The notes: generated by a model from the letters alone, not told the origin. 35,475 bases of DNA from Streptomyces alanosinicus (GCF_014650595.1 NZ_BMVG01000060.1:1-35475), one strand, 5' to 3'; shown: positions 17,185 through 25,370, counted from the first letter of the stretch. A program made the numbers and translations.

Positions 17185-17988
17185 ATGCCCCGCACCACGG
17201 CACTTGACCCGCTGTTCACCGCGGTGGACAGCACGGCCTTCACCGACCGGCACCTGGCCAACCTGGCGTCCGGAACCCTCGCGGCCGTCCGCGTCCCCGG
17301 CTTCCTCGCTCTGGACGCCTGCCAGGCGGCAATGGGCGCGTTGGACCGGCTGCCCACCGCCGACTACGACAAGGCCCGGGTGCCCACCCGGATCGTGCGC
17401 TTCGGCCCGGCCCTCAACGACTACCGCGACCAGGGCTGCGGGCTGGACGCCGAACGGTACTGGCGTGACGCGGAGGCCGCCCGGGCGGCCTGGCAGCGGG
17501 TCGGGATGCGCCCGGACCCGATCGCCATTTCGCTGGCCCGCCTCGGCTCCGCCTGGGGCGCGGCCGTCACCCCGGCCACGATCGGCGGCCGGGCCGTCTT
17601 CGGCGGCACCTTACGGGAGATCAACGAGGGCGTCTTGGTCCACTACGACGAACTGAACCGCGAGTTTCCCACCGGCCTGTTCGACCAGGAGGTGCTCGCC
17701 CAGCTCGCCTTCAACGTCTGGGTGTCGGTACCGGCCACCGGCGGGGCGACCACGGTATGGCGCCACCGCTGGGAACCCGCCGACGAGCAGCACCGCCAGG
17801 CGTACGGCTACCGGCCCGAGGCGGTCGAGCACTGCCAGCGCGTCGACCTGACACAGCAGCTCGCAGACGCGCTGCTGTTCAACCCCGCGAACTTCCAGGC
17901 GGTCGAGCCGAACCCCACCGGGCGCCGGATCGCCTTCGCGTATTTCCTCGGCCTGACCACCACCGGCCAGCTCATCGCCTGGTCGTGA
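17185..17988 (+). CDS. 2-oxoglutarate/Fe(II) oxygenase-like protein
   Basis: A 267-residue protein of the double-stranded beta-helix fold, of the type that hydroxylates free amino acids or small molecules. His153-x-Asp155 (GVLVHYDEL) gives the first two iron ligands, and NPTGRRIAFAYFLG gives the Arg (247/248) that binds the 2-oxoglutarate carboxylate. Where the distal His is expected, about ten residues before that Arg, the sequence reads NFQAVEP: Gln238 replaces His. Metal binding may therefore be altered, or another residue may serve. ATG 17185 is chosen over 17116 and 17164 because GGAGG lies five bases upstream and the palindrome remains non-coding. One TTA codon (17611-17613). It ends 24 bases before the dehydratase and probably feeds it. 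Confidence 0.75.
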   Translation: MPRTTALDPLFTAVDSTAFTDRHLANLASGTLAAVRVPGFLALDACQAAMGALDRLPTADYDKARVPTRIVRFGPALNDYRDQGCGLDAERYWRDAEAARAAWQRVGMRPDPIAISLARLGSAWGAAVTPATIGGRAVFGGTLREINEGVLVHYDELNREFPTGLFDQEVLAQLAFNVWVSVPATGGATTVWRHRWEPADEQHRQAYGYRPEAVEHCQRVDLTQQLADALLFNPANFQAVEPNPTGRRIAFAYFLGLTTTGQLIAWS

Positions 17989-18012
17989 CCATCTCATCGC
18001 AGGAGCAACACT

Positions 18013-19068
18013 GTGCACCAGCTCATCTACGGCGACATCAAGGCCGCCGGCGACCGGATCGCCGGACGCATCCGCCCCATTACCCTGGCTCCGCTCGACC
18101 CGGGCGCGATCCGCACCGCCCACCGCGACCCCCTTGACGACCGGCCCGAGCAGCCCTGCGAGGTGTGGCTGGCCATGGAGTTCATGCAGCACACCGGCTC
18201 GTTCAAGGCCCGCGGCGCGCAGAACTTCATCCAGGCCCACCGCGACGCGAACACCCTCCCCGACGCCGGGGTGACCATCGCCTCCGGCGGTAACGCCGGG
18301 CTGGCGTGCGCCTGGGCCGCCCAGCAGCAGGGCGTACGGGCCACGGTCTTCCTCCCCGAGACCGCGCCAGCGGTGAAGGTGGCCAAGCTCCGCGGCTACG
18401 GCGCCGACGTCCGCCTGATCGGCTCCGAGTACGCCGAAGCCCTTGCAGCCTGCGAGGAGTTCGCGAGCACGACCGGCGCCCTGTCGAGCCACGCCTACGA
18501 CCACCCGCTCATCGCGGCCGGAGCCGGCACCCTGATGGAGGAAATCCGCCACCACATCCCCGACCTGGACACCGTGGTGGTCGCGGTCGGCGGCGGCGGC
18601 CTGTTCGCCGGAGTGGCCACCGCCGCCCAGCACCACGGCATCCGCATCGTCGCGGTCGAACCGGAGAACTGCCGCGCCCTCAACGCCGCCCTCCAGTCCG
18701 GCGCCGTCATCGATGTCACCGTGGATTCGATCGCCGCCGACTCCCTCGGCGCACGCCGCACCTCCCAGATGGCTCTGCACGCCGCCCGGCACGATCGAGT
18801 GCACTCCGTACTCGTGCCGGACACCGAGATCATCCGCGCCCGACAGGCATTGTGGGACCATCGCAAGGTGGCGGTCGAGTACGGTGCCGCGACAGCTCTG
18901 GCCGCGCTCACGTCACCGGACCAGCACACCTCCGACCGGGACCTGCCCTTCCGGCCCGCCGTAGCGAGCCGGAGCTACCGGCCCGGCGGCGGCGAGAAGG
19001 TCTGCGTGGTGCTGTGCGGAGCGAACACGGACCCGTCCGACCTGGTAAATCGGCCCACCGCACACTGA
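18013..19068 (+). CDS. PLP-dependent Ser/Thr dehydratase-like enzyme
   Basis: A 351-residue fold-type II PLP enzyme of the threonine/serine dehydratase (ammonia-lyase) family. The PLP lysine lies in HTGSFKARGA (Lys67), the substrate carboxylate loop in ASGGNAGLA, and the phosphate-binding glycine loop in AVGGGGLFAG; the length matches TdcB-like enzymes without an ACT domain. Known members eliminate the beta-hydroxyl of Ser/Thr to give a 2-keto acid and ammonia. GTG 18013 follows AGGAG. Being directly behind an amino-acid-type oxygenase suggests it acts on a beta-hydroxylated amino acid made by that enzyme; this is inference. Other activities of the fold (racemase, hydroxyaspartate dehydratase) are possible. 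Confidence 0.85.
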   Translation: MHQLIYGDIKAAGDRIAGRIRPITLAPLDPGAIRTAHRDPLDDRPEQPCEVWLAMEFMQHTGSFKARGAQNFIQAHRDANTLPDAGVTIASGGNAGLACAWAAQQQGVRATVFLPETAPAVKVAKLRGYGADVRLIGSEYAEALAACEEFASTTGALSSHAYDHPLIAAGAGTLMEEIRHHIPDLDTVVVAVGGGGLFAGVATAAQHHGIRIVAVEPENCRALNAALQSGAVIDVTVDSIAADSLGARRTSQMALHAARHDRVHSVLVPDTEIIRARQALWDHRKVAVEYGAATALAALTSPDQHTSDRDLPFRPAVASRSYRPGGGEKVCVVLCGANTDPSDLVNRPTAH

Positions 19069-19078
19069 TGAGCGGCCC

Positions 19079-19111
19079 GAGGGGGGGGCAGCCGCCCGGC
19101 TGCCCCCCCTC
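19079..19111 (+). terminator. Terminator hairpin after dehydratase
   Basis: A G-run/CAGCC arm (19079-19093) pairs through GGCTG and a C-run (19098-19111) over a 4-base loop with one bulged G. It begins 11 bases after the dehydratase stop. Confidence 0.8.
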
Positions 19112-19590
19112 GCCGTGTTCGGGCCTTCCGGTAGCGGCGGCCGAGGGCCGTCACACACTGCCTGCGCAGCCCACTCCTTCCTGCCCAGGGCCTGTGCGAC
19201 CACGCGCCGTCTGCGCACTCCTCCTCCGCGGCGCCTTCGGATCCTGTGCGTCAAACACACCCCGCTGCCCGACGAGCTCGGGCAGACCGTGCACACACTG
19301 CACGGCATCGGCTGCCACCTGATCCGGCCTCCTCGGCCCGGCGTCCCGCCCAGACCGTGCCCCAGCCCGCGCTGCGCCCGACGCGCGACCCGATTCCCCG
19401 ATATATGCGATAAGAGGCTGGATAGCGCGGTACGTTGGCGAGCAATCCTCCTGGACGCCGCGTCCCCCCGTGCGCTGCGTCCAGGGGCGCACTCCGCCGG
19501 ACCCGGCGTGATCATCGGCCGCTGCCCGTTCGGCCACGGCATTCCATCCCCGCCCGCCCCTGTGCCGGGAGAAGCTCCCCGCGCCGCAGG
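19112..19590. other. Intergenic, no supported gene
   Basis: About 480 bases with no convincing coding frame on either strand. A short AT-richer patch (ccgatatatgcgataagagg, 19397-19416) stands out but I cannot assign it a function. Confidence 0.45.
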
Positions 19591-20934
19591 TCACCGGCCC
19601 GGGGCTCCCGGGTTCGGGATCCGGTAGACCGGGGTGGTGGGGGCGAGGGGGAGGTCGGGGCGGACCCGGGCGCGGGGGAAGAACCGGCGCTCGCGGCTGA
19701 ACGTGAGGCCCTCGACGGCGCCGTCCTTGTAGACCGGCCCGACGAGCCGCCCGTCGCTGTCGCGGATCCCGATCCGCACCCCTGGCTTCCAGTGCGCCCG
19801 CCGCCACGTGCCGAACACGAGCGGCCCGCGGGAGCCAGCCGGCGCCCTGCGCTCCTCGGGGGGCTCCTCGGGCGGCGGGGTGAAGTCCAGGACACGGACT
19901 CCATGGAAGCCACCCGCCCGGTCGGCCTCGCTCGTGGCGATCCTGCCCAGCGTGCTGCGCGACGTGGGGCGCGGACCGGGGTCCGGGAGAACGGGCGGGG
20001 GCGTCCACCGGGCGAACGCGAGCTGCGCGGCGTACCCGTACAGCACACGGCCGCCGGCGTGGTGGCCGAACGCGGCCGGCTGAAGCATCCAGCACCGCCG
20101 GCCTGCGGCGTCCAGGGAGGAGATGAGCAGGAAACCGGACGTCGTGTCGAGCCGTCCGTCCGGCTGGGCGGCGATCAGGCCGCCGAGGATGACGGGCTCC
20201 GGTCCCATGCACACGCCGGCCTCGACGAGCGCGGCGAGCTCGTCGTCATCGGCTTCGGCCGCGTGAAGGGGGACGGGGTCGTGCGTGATGAGCGACCAGG
20301 GGGCCGGCAGCCGCAGGGCGGCGCGGGTCTGCTCGTCGAGCGGGGCGGTGGTGACCACGTCCAGGGCGAGCGGGGCGGGGACCATGTGCGCGGCGGCGAG
20401 ATAGGCCGCCGTGCCGGTCAGGGCACGCAGCCACCGCACGGCTCGGTCCCGTTCGACCTGGTAGGTGCTGGTGCGGAACTCGTGCTCCACCAGCAGACCG
20501 GACCGCAGCGCGCCGACGTCCGCGGGCACCAGGCCGACCAGGTTCGCGGGCAGGCGGCGATGGATCCGGGCGAAGCGCCTCTCCCGTTCCCATTGCTCAC
20601 GCTGGGTCGCCAGTGCTGCTGCGGCGACATCGACGACGACATTGTCCGGCCCGCACAGCGCGAGGACGGCCTTCGACTCATGAGGAGCCAGCTCCCAGTC
20701 GACGTCGTGCTCGGCCGCGAGCCGCTGGGCCGCGCCGCACTCCGCAACCACCCGTTTCCACAGCACCGCCAGCGGCTCGTCCCAGGATCCCGATCTGCCC
20801 GGCGCTGCCCCGGGGCCGAGAAGGAACTCCTTCCACGCGTCAGAACCCAGGTCGGTCACGGTGAACCCGCTGGCACGCGCACCGGGGACCGACGGCCCGG
20901 CGAAGGCCGCGTCGAGGAGGTTTCGAACGCTCAT
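19591..20934 (-). CDS. Hypothetical protein, unknown function
   Basis: A 447-residue soluble protein I do not recognise. Composition, codon use and length argue for a real gene. The N-terminal two thirds are mixed helical with no signal peptide or membrane segment; around 75-110 lies ESKAVLALCGPDNVVVDVAAA and a charged helix REQWERERRF. The C-terminal part changes character: VRVLDFTPPPEEPPEE, a proline/glutamate linker, precedes FGTWRRAHWKPGVRIGIRDSDGRLVGPVYKDGA, a basic Trp/Gly-rich segment resembling the HWRR-type tails seen in many Streptomyces plasmid and mobile-element hypothetical proteins. ATG at 20934. No partner gene is adjacent; upstream is an IS5 remnant. Confidence 0.7.
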   Translation of the reverse strand: MSVRNLLDAAFAGPSVPGARASGFTVTDLGSDAWKEFLLGPGAAPGRSGSWDEPLAVLWKRVVAECGAAQRLAAEHDVDWELAPHESKAVLALCGPDNVVVDVAAAALATQREQWERERRFARIHRRLPANLVGLVPADVGALRSGLLVEHEFRTSTYQVERDRAVRWLRALTGTAAYLAAAHMVPAPLALDVVTTAPLDEQTRAALRLPAPWSLITHDPVPLHAAEADDDELAALVEAGVCMGPEPVILGGLIAAQPDGRLDTTSGFLLISSLDAAGRRCWMLQPAAFGHHAGGRVLYGYAAQLAFARWTPPPVLPDPGPRPTSRSTLGRIATSEADRAGGFHGVRVLDFTPPPEEPPEERRAPAGSRGPLVFGTWRRAHWKPGVRIGIRDSDGRLVGPVYKDGAVEGLTFSRERRFFPRARVRPDLPLAPTTPVYRIPNPGAPGR

Positions 20935-21084
20935 ACCGGCCCAACGACCGTGCCGGCCCGGAAGTACGCGCGGTTCACGCAGTCCCCGCTCGTCAAGGCC
21001 CCTTCACTCGAAGGGCTTGCCGGAGGCCCAGGGCTGCGGGAAGTACACGCTGCCGGGCGGGGCGACGCCGTCGGCCGCCACCTG

Positions 21085-21234
21085 CGCGAGCTCGTCGAGC
21101 GCACTATGTCGTGGCTGTCCGGCTACCGCCGACTCAGCCTCCGCTACGAACGAAATCCCCGCAACTACCTGGGCTTTCTGGGACTCGCAGCCGCACTCTG
21201 CTGCTACAAGCGATACGTCCGCCTCACCACATAG
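21085..21234 (+). pseudogene. IS5-type transposase, C-terminal remnant
   Basis: The last 45-50 codons of a transposase of the IS5/IS1647-like group: ELVERTMSWLSGYRRLSLRYERNP ... FLGLAAALCCYKRYV ending in TAG. The segment with ERT, the Trp and the RYE motif is the usual C-terminal block that carries the catalytic Glu. Upstream of about 21085 the frame is unrelated sequence. The bases ggacaccgtctaagagctc just after the stop are probably the old IS end. Confidence 0.8.
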
Positions 21235-21327
21235 GACACCGTCTAAGAGCTCTACGAACGTCTCCACCCTCACGCTTTGGGCATGCCCAATTCTGTAGTT
21301 CCGGGAGCCTGACGGTGCTTCGGGCGT

Positions 21328-22044
21328 TCAACTCCGGCGCGGGACGCCCAGCATTTGCACGAGCTGGGCGAGTTCCTCCTCGAAGAGCTTCTCCGGGCTG
21401 GTGGTCTGGGTGTGCATGTGGCCGTAGACCTCCAGCGACACCAAGCCGTGCAGGTGACCCCAGATACGCAGGGCCAGGGCGACGGCTGCGGGCGGCAAGT
21501 CGGGGAACGCGGGCCGCACCTTGTCGAGGAGCGCCGGGTCGAAGTCGGACCAGCCGAAGGCGCTGTGCTCGTAGAGATGCTGGGTGTGCGGCCATGCGGC
21601 TGCCGCGAGGGCGGTGAGTCCGGTACAGACCCGGCGTGCGGCATCTGGGGCTGGGCCGCCTTCGGGGGCGTGGTAGCCGGGGACAGGGTCGCCGTAGATG
21701 AGCCGGAAGCCCTGGGCGTTCACCACGGCCCAGGTCCGGAAGGCGGTGGCCCATGCTGTGATGCGGATGGCGGGATCCGTGGCGGGGGCGGCCTCCCAGG
21801 CGGCGTCCACGGCGTCGGCCAGGGCGGTGTACACGTCTTTGATGAGCGTGGTGACCAGGTCGTCCCGGGTCGCGAAGTAGCCATAGATCGCGTTGGCGGT
21901 CATGCCCATCTCGCGGGCGATGGCCCGCAGTGTAATGGCGTCCGGGCCGCCCGAGGCCATCAAGGCTAGGGCCACCTTCTTGATTTCGGCCGTGGTCTCG
22001 GCCCGTAGCCGCTCGCGTCTTCCCTTGCTTCCCGTGACTGTCAC
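21328..22044 (-). CDS. TetR-family transcriptional regulator
   Basis: A 238-residue regulator. The helix-turn-helix (residues about 13-60) reads TAEIKKVALALMASGG, then ITLRAIAREMGMTANAIYGYFATRDDLV, a canonical TetR pattern. The C-terminal half (FRLIYGDPVPGYHAPE ... FPDLPPAAVALALRIWGHLHGLVSLEVYGHM) matches the WHG-type TetR C-terminal domain, in which the W-x-H-G-like segment lies in the dimer interface. The start is GTG 22044; no strong ribosome site precedes it, so the message may be nearly leaderless. It is divergent from the NAD(P)-binding oxidoreductase, its likely target. Confidence 0.85.
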   Translation of the reverse strand: MTVTGSKGRRERLRAETTAEIKKVALALMASGGPDAITLRAIAREMGMTANAIYGYFATRDDLVTTLIKDVYTALADAVDAAWEAAPATDPAIRITAWATAFRTWAVVNAQGFRLIYGDPVPGYHAPEGGPAPDAARRVCTGLTALAAAAWPHTQHLYEHSAFGWSDFDPALLDKVRPAFPDLPPAAVALALRIWGHLHGLVSLEVYGHMHTQTTSPEKLFEEELAQLVQMLGVPRRS

Positions 22045-22096
22045 AACAGGAACTCTACAGTGTCAATTTACTTCACAGCGTATAGTTTCTTCACGG

Positions 22097-22113
22097 CGTC
22101 ACCCCTGGTGACG
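22097..22113. promoter_or_regulatory. Palindrome in TetR/oxidoreductase gap
   Basis: cgtcacccctggtgacg is a perfect 7-base inverted repeat with a 3-base centre, between the divergent starts. A TATAGT -10-like box is at 22081-22086, just upstream. A second, imperfect repeat (tgtcaa-N5-ttcaca) lies at 22061-22077. Either may be the TetR operator. Confidence 0.5.
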
Positions 22114-22142
22114 TCCCACGTCTGCATGCACAGGGGAGAACC

Positions 22143-22850
22143 ATGCACATCGGAGTCATCGGAGCCACGGGCACCATCGGCAGCAGGGTCGTCGCCGAGG
22201 CCCTCGAACGGGGCCACCACGTCAAGGCGTTCAGCCGGGACGCCGCTCAGGCGCAGCGCGAGGAGCGTCGGGACAACATCACCTGGACGAGCGTCGACGT
22301 TCTGGATCCGAAGAGCATCGCCGGCGTCCTGCCTGGACTTGACGTCCTGATCAGCGGATTCCAGCCGGGCAACGCGGCCAAGGACTTCGCGGACACCGTC
22401 CGGCGCTCGATCGCCGACCCCACCGTCTACGCCACGGCGGCACGGGCCCTGCTGAAGGCTCTGGAGAGCCGCCCGCAGACCCGGCTCATCGTGATCGGCG
22501 GGGCCGGAAGCCTCGAAATCGAACCGGGCGTGGTGCGCGCAGACTCCGACGAGTTGCTGCACGCCGCCCTCAACCAGCTTGGACTGCCCCGCGAATACGG
22601 CGCAGCGGTACGTGGTCACCGCGACGCCCTGAATGTCCTGCGAACCTCGAACCGGCTGTGGACCTACTTCAGCCCCGCAGAGGAGATCGCTCCCGGCGAG
22701 CGAACCGGTCGCTTCAGGATCGGCGGCGACCAGCTGGTCCTGGACGCTGACGGCCGCAGTCGCATCTCGGTGGAGGACGCGGCCGTCGCCTTGATCGATG
22801 AGGCGGAGCTGCCTCGCTTCGTCCAGCGCCGCTTCACCATCGGCTACTGA
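22143..22850 (+). CDS. NAD(P)-binding atypical SDR oxidoreductase
   Basis: A 235-residue protein of the atypical short-chain dehydrogenase group (NmrA / biliverdin-reductase-B / YwnB type). The dinucleotide motif IGATGTIGSRV is at residues 5-15, followed by an Arg in AFSRD consistent with NADPH binding, VDVLDP after the third strand, and LIVIGGAGSLE (94-104), where the loop replaces the classical Tyr-x-x-x-Lys. No YxxxK motif is visible. ATG 22143 follows GGGAG. Such proteins are often paired with TetR or HxlR repressors and linked to redox or quinone stress; the substrate here is unknown. Confidence 0.85.
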   Translation: MHIGVIGATGTIGSRVVAEALERGHHVKAFSRDAAQAQREERRDNITWTSVDVLDPKSIAGVLPGLDVLISGFQPGNAAKDFADTVRRSIADPTVYATAARALLKALESRPQTRLIVIGGAGSLEIEPGVVRADSDELLHAALNQLGLPREYGAAVRGHRDALNVLRTSNRLWTYFSPAEEIAPGERTGRFRIGGDQLVLDADGRSRISVEDAAVALIDEAELPRFVQRRFTIGY

Positions 22851-22866
22851 GAACCGCAGCCCACAT

Positions 22867-22899
22867 CCCCGTGGGGAAGTCATGAACTTCCCCACGGGG
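22867..22899 (+). terminator. Perfect 14-bp terminator hairpin
   Basis: ccccgtggggaagt (22867-22880) pairs exactly with 22886-22899 over a 5-base loop, starting 16 bases after the oxidoreductase stop. Confidence 0.8.
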
Positions 22900-23095
22900 A
22901 AGGGCGACGTCCGTCTGAGTCAACCCGGCTGGTCGAGCCTACCGGCCTCTGGCATACGCCCAGATAGGTGCTGCCAGTCCAGCTACGCGGCGGATCCGCA
23001 TTTGTCCGTAGCCATCACGCAACCGCGGCCAGAACCAAGTGAGGCACTCAGTCACAACCACCGCCAGCGTCGGGCGCGGCAGAAGTGACACGCAA

Positions 23096-23113
23096 TTCGA
23101 ACAAGCGATCTAA
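23096..23113 (+). promoter_or_regulatory. Degenerate LexA-like box
   Basis: ttcgaacaagcgatctaa keeps one good half-site (CGAAC) of the actinobacterial SOS box, while the other half is changed. It lies just upstream of the small broken gene. Weak evidence. Confidence 0.25.
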
Positions 23114-23120
23114 TGCCGGT

Positions 23121-23359
23121 ATGGACGTGACCGACTTCCCCGACGACCTGGTGCAGACGCAAGCCGGCCTGGAACGCCACCTACGACGCGCTCGCCGCAC
23201 CCCGCCCCCGCGGACACCGCCGCCCTGCGCCGCCGCCTGCTGCGCCTGCCCGTACGGCTGTGGTGGCACCCCTACTGGAATACCGTCCCCCCGGTGCCGG
23301 CGGCACGCTCCGAGCTGCGCCACCTCGCCCGCGCCCACGGAGCCGTCCGAGCCGCGTGA
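23121..23359 (+). pseudogene. Small conserved Streptomyces protein, two frameshifts
   Basis: Starting at ATG 23121 the reading is MDVTDFPDDLVQTQAG, then one extra C (about 23168) moves it to WNATYDALAAPRP. Another extra C in a C-run (about 23206) moves it to ADTAALRRRLLRLPVRLWWH and onward to ELRHLARAHGAVRAA and a TGA at 23357. The spliced product of about 78 residues resembles a small hypothetical protein I recall as common in Streptomyces. Both shifts are single-base gains, one in a homopolymer, so either sequencing errors or decay could explain them. Function unknown. Confidence 0.6.
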
Positions 23360-23911
23360 CCCATCGCCCCGGTCGACCAGGAGCACGAGGTTGCGGCAAG
23401 GGTTGCGCCTACTGTTGCGCAGCCCGCAGGAGCATCCCCGTGTTCGTGCAGTTCACCACGCGGTTTTGCCGTGGTCCGCCCGCTGACATCCCCGTTGCGG
23501 CTGCTCTGCCCATGTCCCTTGGTTAGAAGAAGGAGGAGGGCGGGATGGGCGGCGCGGCCGCGGCTGCGGCCGGGGTTCGGGGCGCGCTCAGCTGGTTGCG
23601 CGTCGGCCGGGGCCGCCGCGCCGCTGTCATCGTCACACCGGATCTCTTCCACCGCGCAACGACGAACCACTCGCCGTGCCGCTGGAAGACGTGGTGTCGA
23701 GTGTCGCCCGGCGCGTCGCGTGGTCTGCCGCGCGCGGTTCGCTACTGTCACCATGACAGGCCAGGGACGGCCTGGAGGCGAACGATTCCGCCCGGGCGGA
23801 ATCGCAGGAGTCTCAAGGGTGGGATGCCCGGTCCCGCAATACGCGTTTCTCGGTGTCCGTGCAGGCCTTCCCCCACGGCTGCCGCCCGGGGGCAGCCGGA
23901 GCAGGAACCTC
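23360..23911. other. No supported gene
   Basis: About 550 bases in which all six frames give Arg/Ala/Pro-rich or broken sequence. Nothing recognisable. An AGAAGGAGGAGG purine run (23525-23536) resembles a ribosome site but no credible product follows it. Confidence 0.4.
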
Positions 23912-24068
23912 ATGCCGCACACGACCGACAAGCGGATCGGCAAGGAACTCGCGCGCCTTCTGTATCTGGGACGAATCCAGTCGAGGGGCGGCCGCCCCAC
24001 CCTGGACCCCACCGACCGCGGACAACTGGCCTTTCAAGCCATCCTCTTCGAGTGCCTGATGAGCAACC
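23912..24068 (+). pseudogene. Short N-terminal gene fragment, unknown
   Basis: From ATG 23912 about 50 codons read as plausible protein (TDKRIGKELARLLYLGRI, then LDPTDRGQLAFQAILFECL), after which the frame becomes shadow sequence of the acetyltransferase fragment. It may be the front of a gene joined to the back of another at about 24065. Family not recognised. Confidence 0.35.
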
Positions 24069-24338
24069 ATGAGCACCCGCCTCCACGAGGACAGCTGGGG
24101 CAACGGCTACGCCACCCAAGCCGCCCACCAGGTCGTCACCGTCGCCTTCACCACCGCCAGCCTCAACCGGCTGGAGGCCATGCACCACCTCGCCAACCCC
24201 GCCTCCGGCCGCGTCCTGGCCAAAGCCGGGTTCACCCGCATCGGCACGGCCGACCGGGACTCCGAGACCGGGACCGTCCCCTACGAGTTGTACGCGCTGG
24301 AGAGCGACGGCAACGGCATTCCCCCGATCGACCGCTGA
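24069..24338 (+). pseudogene. GNAT acetyltransferase, C-terminal fragment
   Basis: 89 codons matching the C-terminal part of RimJ/RimL-type N-acetyltransferases: EDSWGNGYATQAAHQVVTVAF is the acetyl-CoA-binding motif A (usual form G-x-G-x-A), followed by NRLEAMHHLANPASGRVLAKAGF, and ELYAL near the end. The first half of the domain is missing: the sequence upstream of the ATG at 24069 does not continue it. The protein would lack the N-terminal substrate strands, so it is taken as a remnant. Confidence 0.7.
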
Positions 24339-24408
24339 GGGGCGCCACCGCAGGTACGGTCATCATCACGGCACCGACGACGGCACACACCACCGGATCC
24401 AGGGGGCA

Positions 24409-25029
24409 ATGGGCGTGGAGAACGGATCGCAGAGCATCCCGTGGGGCGGCGAGTGGCGACGTCACCTCCGCTCCAATGCCGAGATGGATCTCGTGCGCTC
24501 GTGGATGCGCCGTGTCGAATGCCCGACCTGCAAGGCAGCCGCAGGGCGGGCCTGCCGCACCGCGGGCGGCCGCCCGACCAACGAACACCGTGCACGCCGT
24601 GACGCCGTCGGCCCCATCCCGTACGCGAAGTGGCGAAAGGAGGGCCTCATCCCGGAGCAGCGGACGTACACGATTCCGGCCGTGCTCAAGGAGTCGGAGA
24701 AGGCCCGCGCCGACTTCAACGTGGACACCGCCCTGGCCGACGGTGTGGCGGTCGTCCGCATGTTCCTCGCCGACCGGCTCGGGTTGTTCCTCCAGGGCGA
24801 GGAGGCCATGGACCGCATCGACGACGCCGTGCGCAAACTGATCGAGGTCCGCGGCCCGGTGGGGACGGCCGACGTGGTCACCGTCCTCGCCAGCCAAGTC
24901 GCCTCGCTGCTGGCTGCGAACGCCGGACCCGACGGCGATCCGGAGGTCCTGTTCGACACGATGATCCGCGCGCAGATCGACATGGTCCGCAGGATGAATG
25001 CGATCGAGGAGGAACGGGCCGACGGCTAA
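24409..25029 (+). CDS. Zinc-finger hypothetical protein
   Basis: A 206-residue protein. Residues 38-60 (ECPTCKAAAGRACRTAGGRP, then a His) form a C-x2-C-x6-C...H motif like the small DNA-binding zinc fingers common in Streptomyces phage and plasmid proteins, preceded by a basic helix. The remainder (about 95-206) is helical and acidic with no motif I recognise (ADGVAVVRMFLADRLGLFLQGEEAMDRIDDAVRKL), and ends IEEERADG. ATG 24409 follows AGGGGG. Probably a mobile-element-related nucleic-acid-binding protein; its role is unknown. Confidence 0.65.
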   Translation: MGVENGSQSIPWGGEWRRHLRSNAEMDLVRSWMRRVECPTCKAAAGRACRTAGGRPTNEHRARRDAVGPIPYAKWRKEGLIPEQRTYTIPAVLKESEKARADFNVDTALADGVAVVRMFLADRLGLFLQGEEAMDRIDDAVRKLIEVRGPVGTADVVTVLASQVASLLAANAGPDGDPEVLFDTMIRAQIDMVRRMNAIEEERADG

Positions 25030-25140
25030 CCGGCCGGACTACCCAACGACCTCACTGATGTAGTGGCACCCACTAACCTCCTGCCGATGCAGTGCCAACG
25101 TGCACGCTGGTGGTGTCCCGTTCGAGCGAAGGGCTGAGCT

Positions 25141-25356
25141 GTGCCCGACCGACCTGAAATCGTCTGCATCTGCGGCTCTACCCGGTTCGTGGACGAGATG
25201 CGTGCGGTGAATCGTGATCTGACCTTCGCCGGGGTCATTGTTGTTGCGCCAGGCGAAGCAGACGATTTGATCACCGACAAGCAGAAGACGGCGCTGGACG
25301 CCCTCCACCTGCGCAAGATCGACCTGGCAGACCGGGTTCTGGTCGTCAATGTGAAT
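25141..25356 (+). pseudogene. Deoxyribosyltransferase-like gene, 5' half (split)
   Basis: The first 72 codons of a small protein whose remaining 63 codons lie 5.7 kb away at 31085-31276. The start is GTG 25141. IVCICGSTRF (7-16) is the signature of nucleoside 2-deoxyribosyltransferase-like / DUF4406-type proteins, which bind nucleotide-like ligands at the strand-loop-helix. ALDALHLRKIDLADRVLVVNVN (51-72) is the strand leading to the second conserved loop. After Asn72 the frame runs into unrelated sequence (VRLSSPSPRS...), exactly where the inverted end of the inserted element begins. Rejoining Asn72 to Gly at 31085 gives VNVNGYIGESTSREIDYARATGK, the normal continuation of this family. The gene is disrupted here. 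Confidence 0.85.
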
Positions 25357-25358
25357 GT

Positions 25359-25370
25359 GCGCCTGAGTTC
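25359..25370 (+). repeat. Left terminal inverted repeat of 5.7-kb element
   Basis: gcgcctgagttc, exactly complementary to 31063-31074. A related GCCTGAG copy recurs at 25491-25497 and an inverted TCTCAG at 25462-25467, possibly additional recombinase-binding sites before the first gene. Confidence 0.7.

Noticed and set aside
17611..18861. A 416-codon minus-strand frame opposite the dehydratase
   Set aside because: Gly/Val-rich shadow of the PLP enzyme, which has complete motifs.
19435..21234. A 599-codon plus-strand frame
   Set aside because: It is antisense to the 447-residue gene. Only its final 45-50 codons (IS5 remnant) are protein-like.
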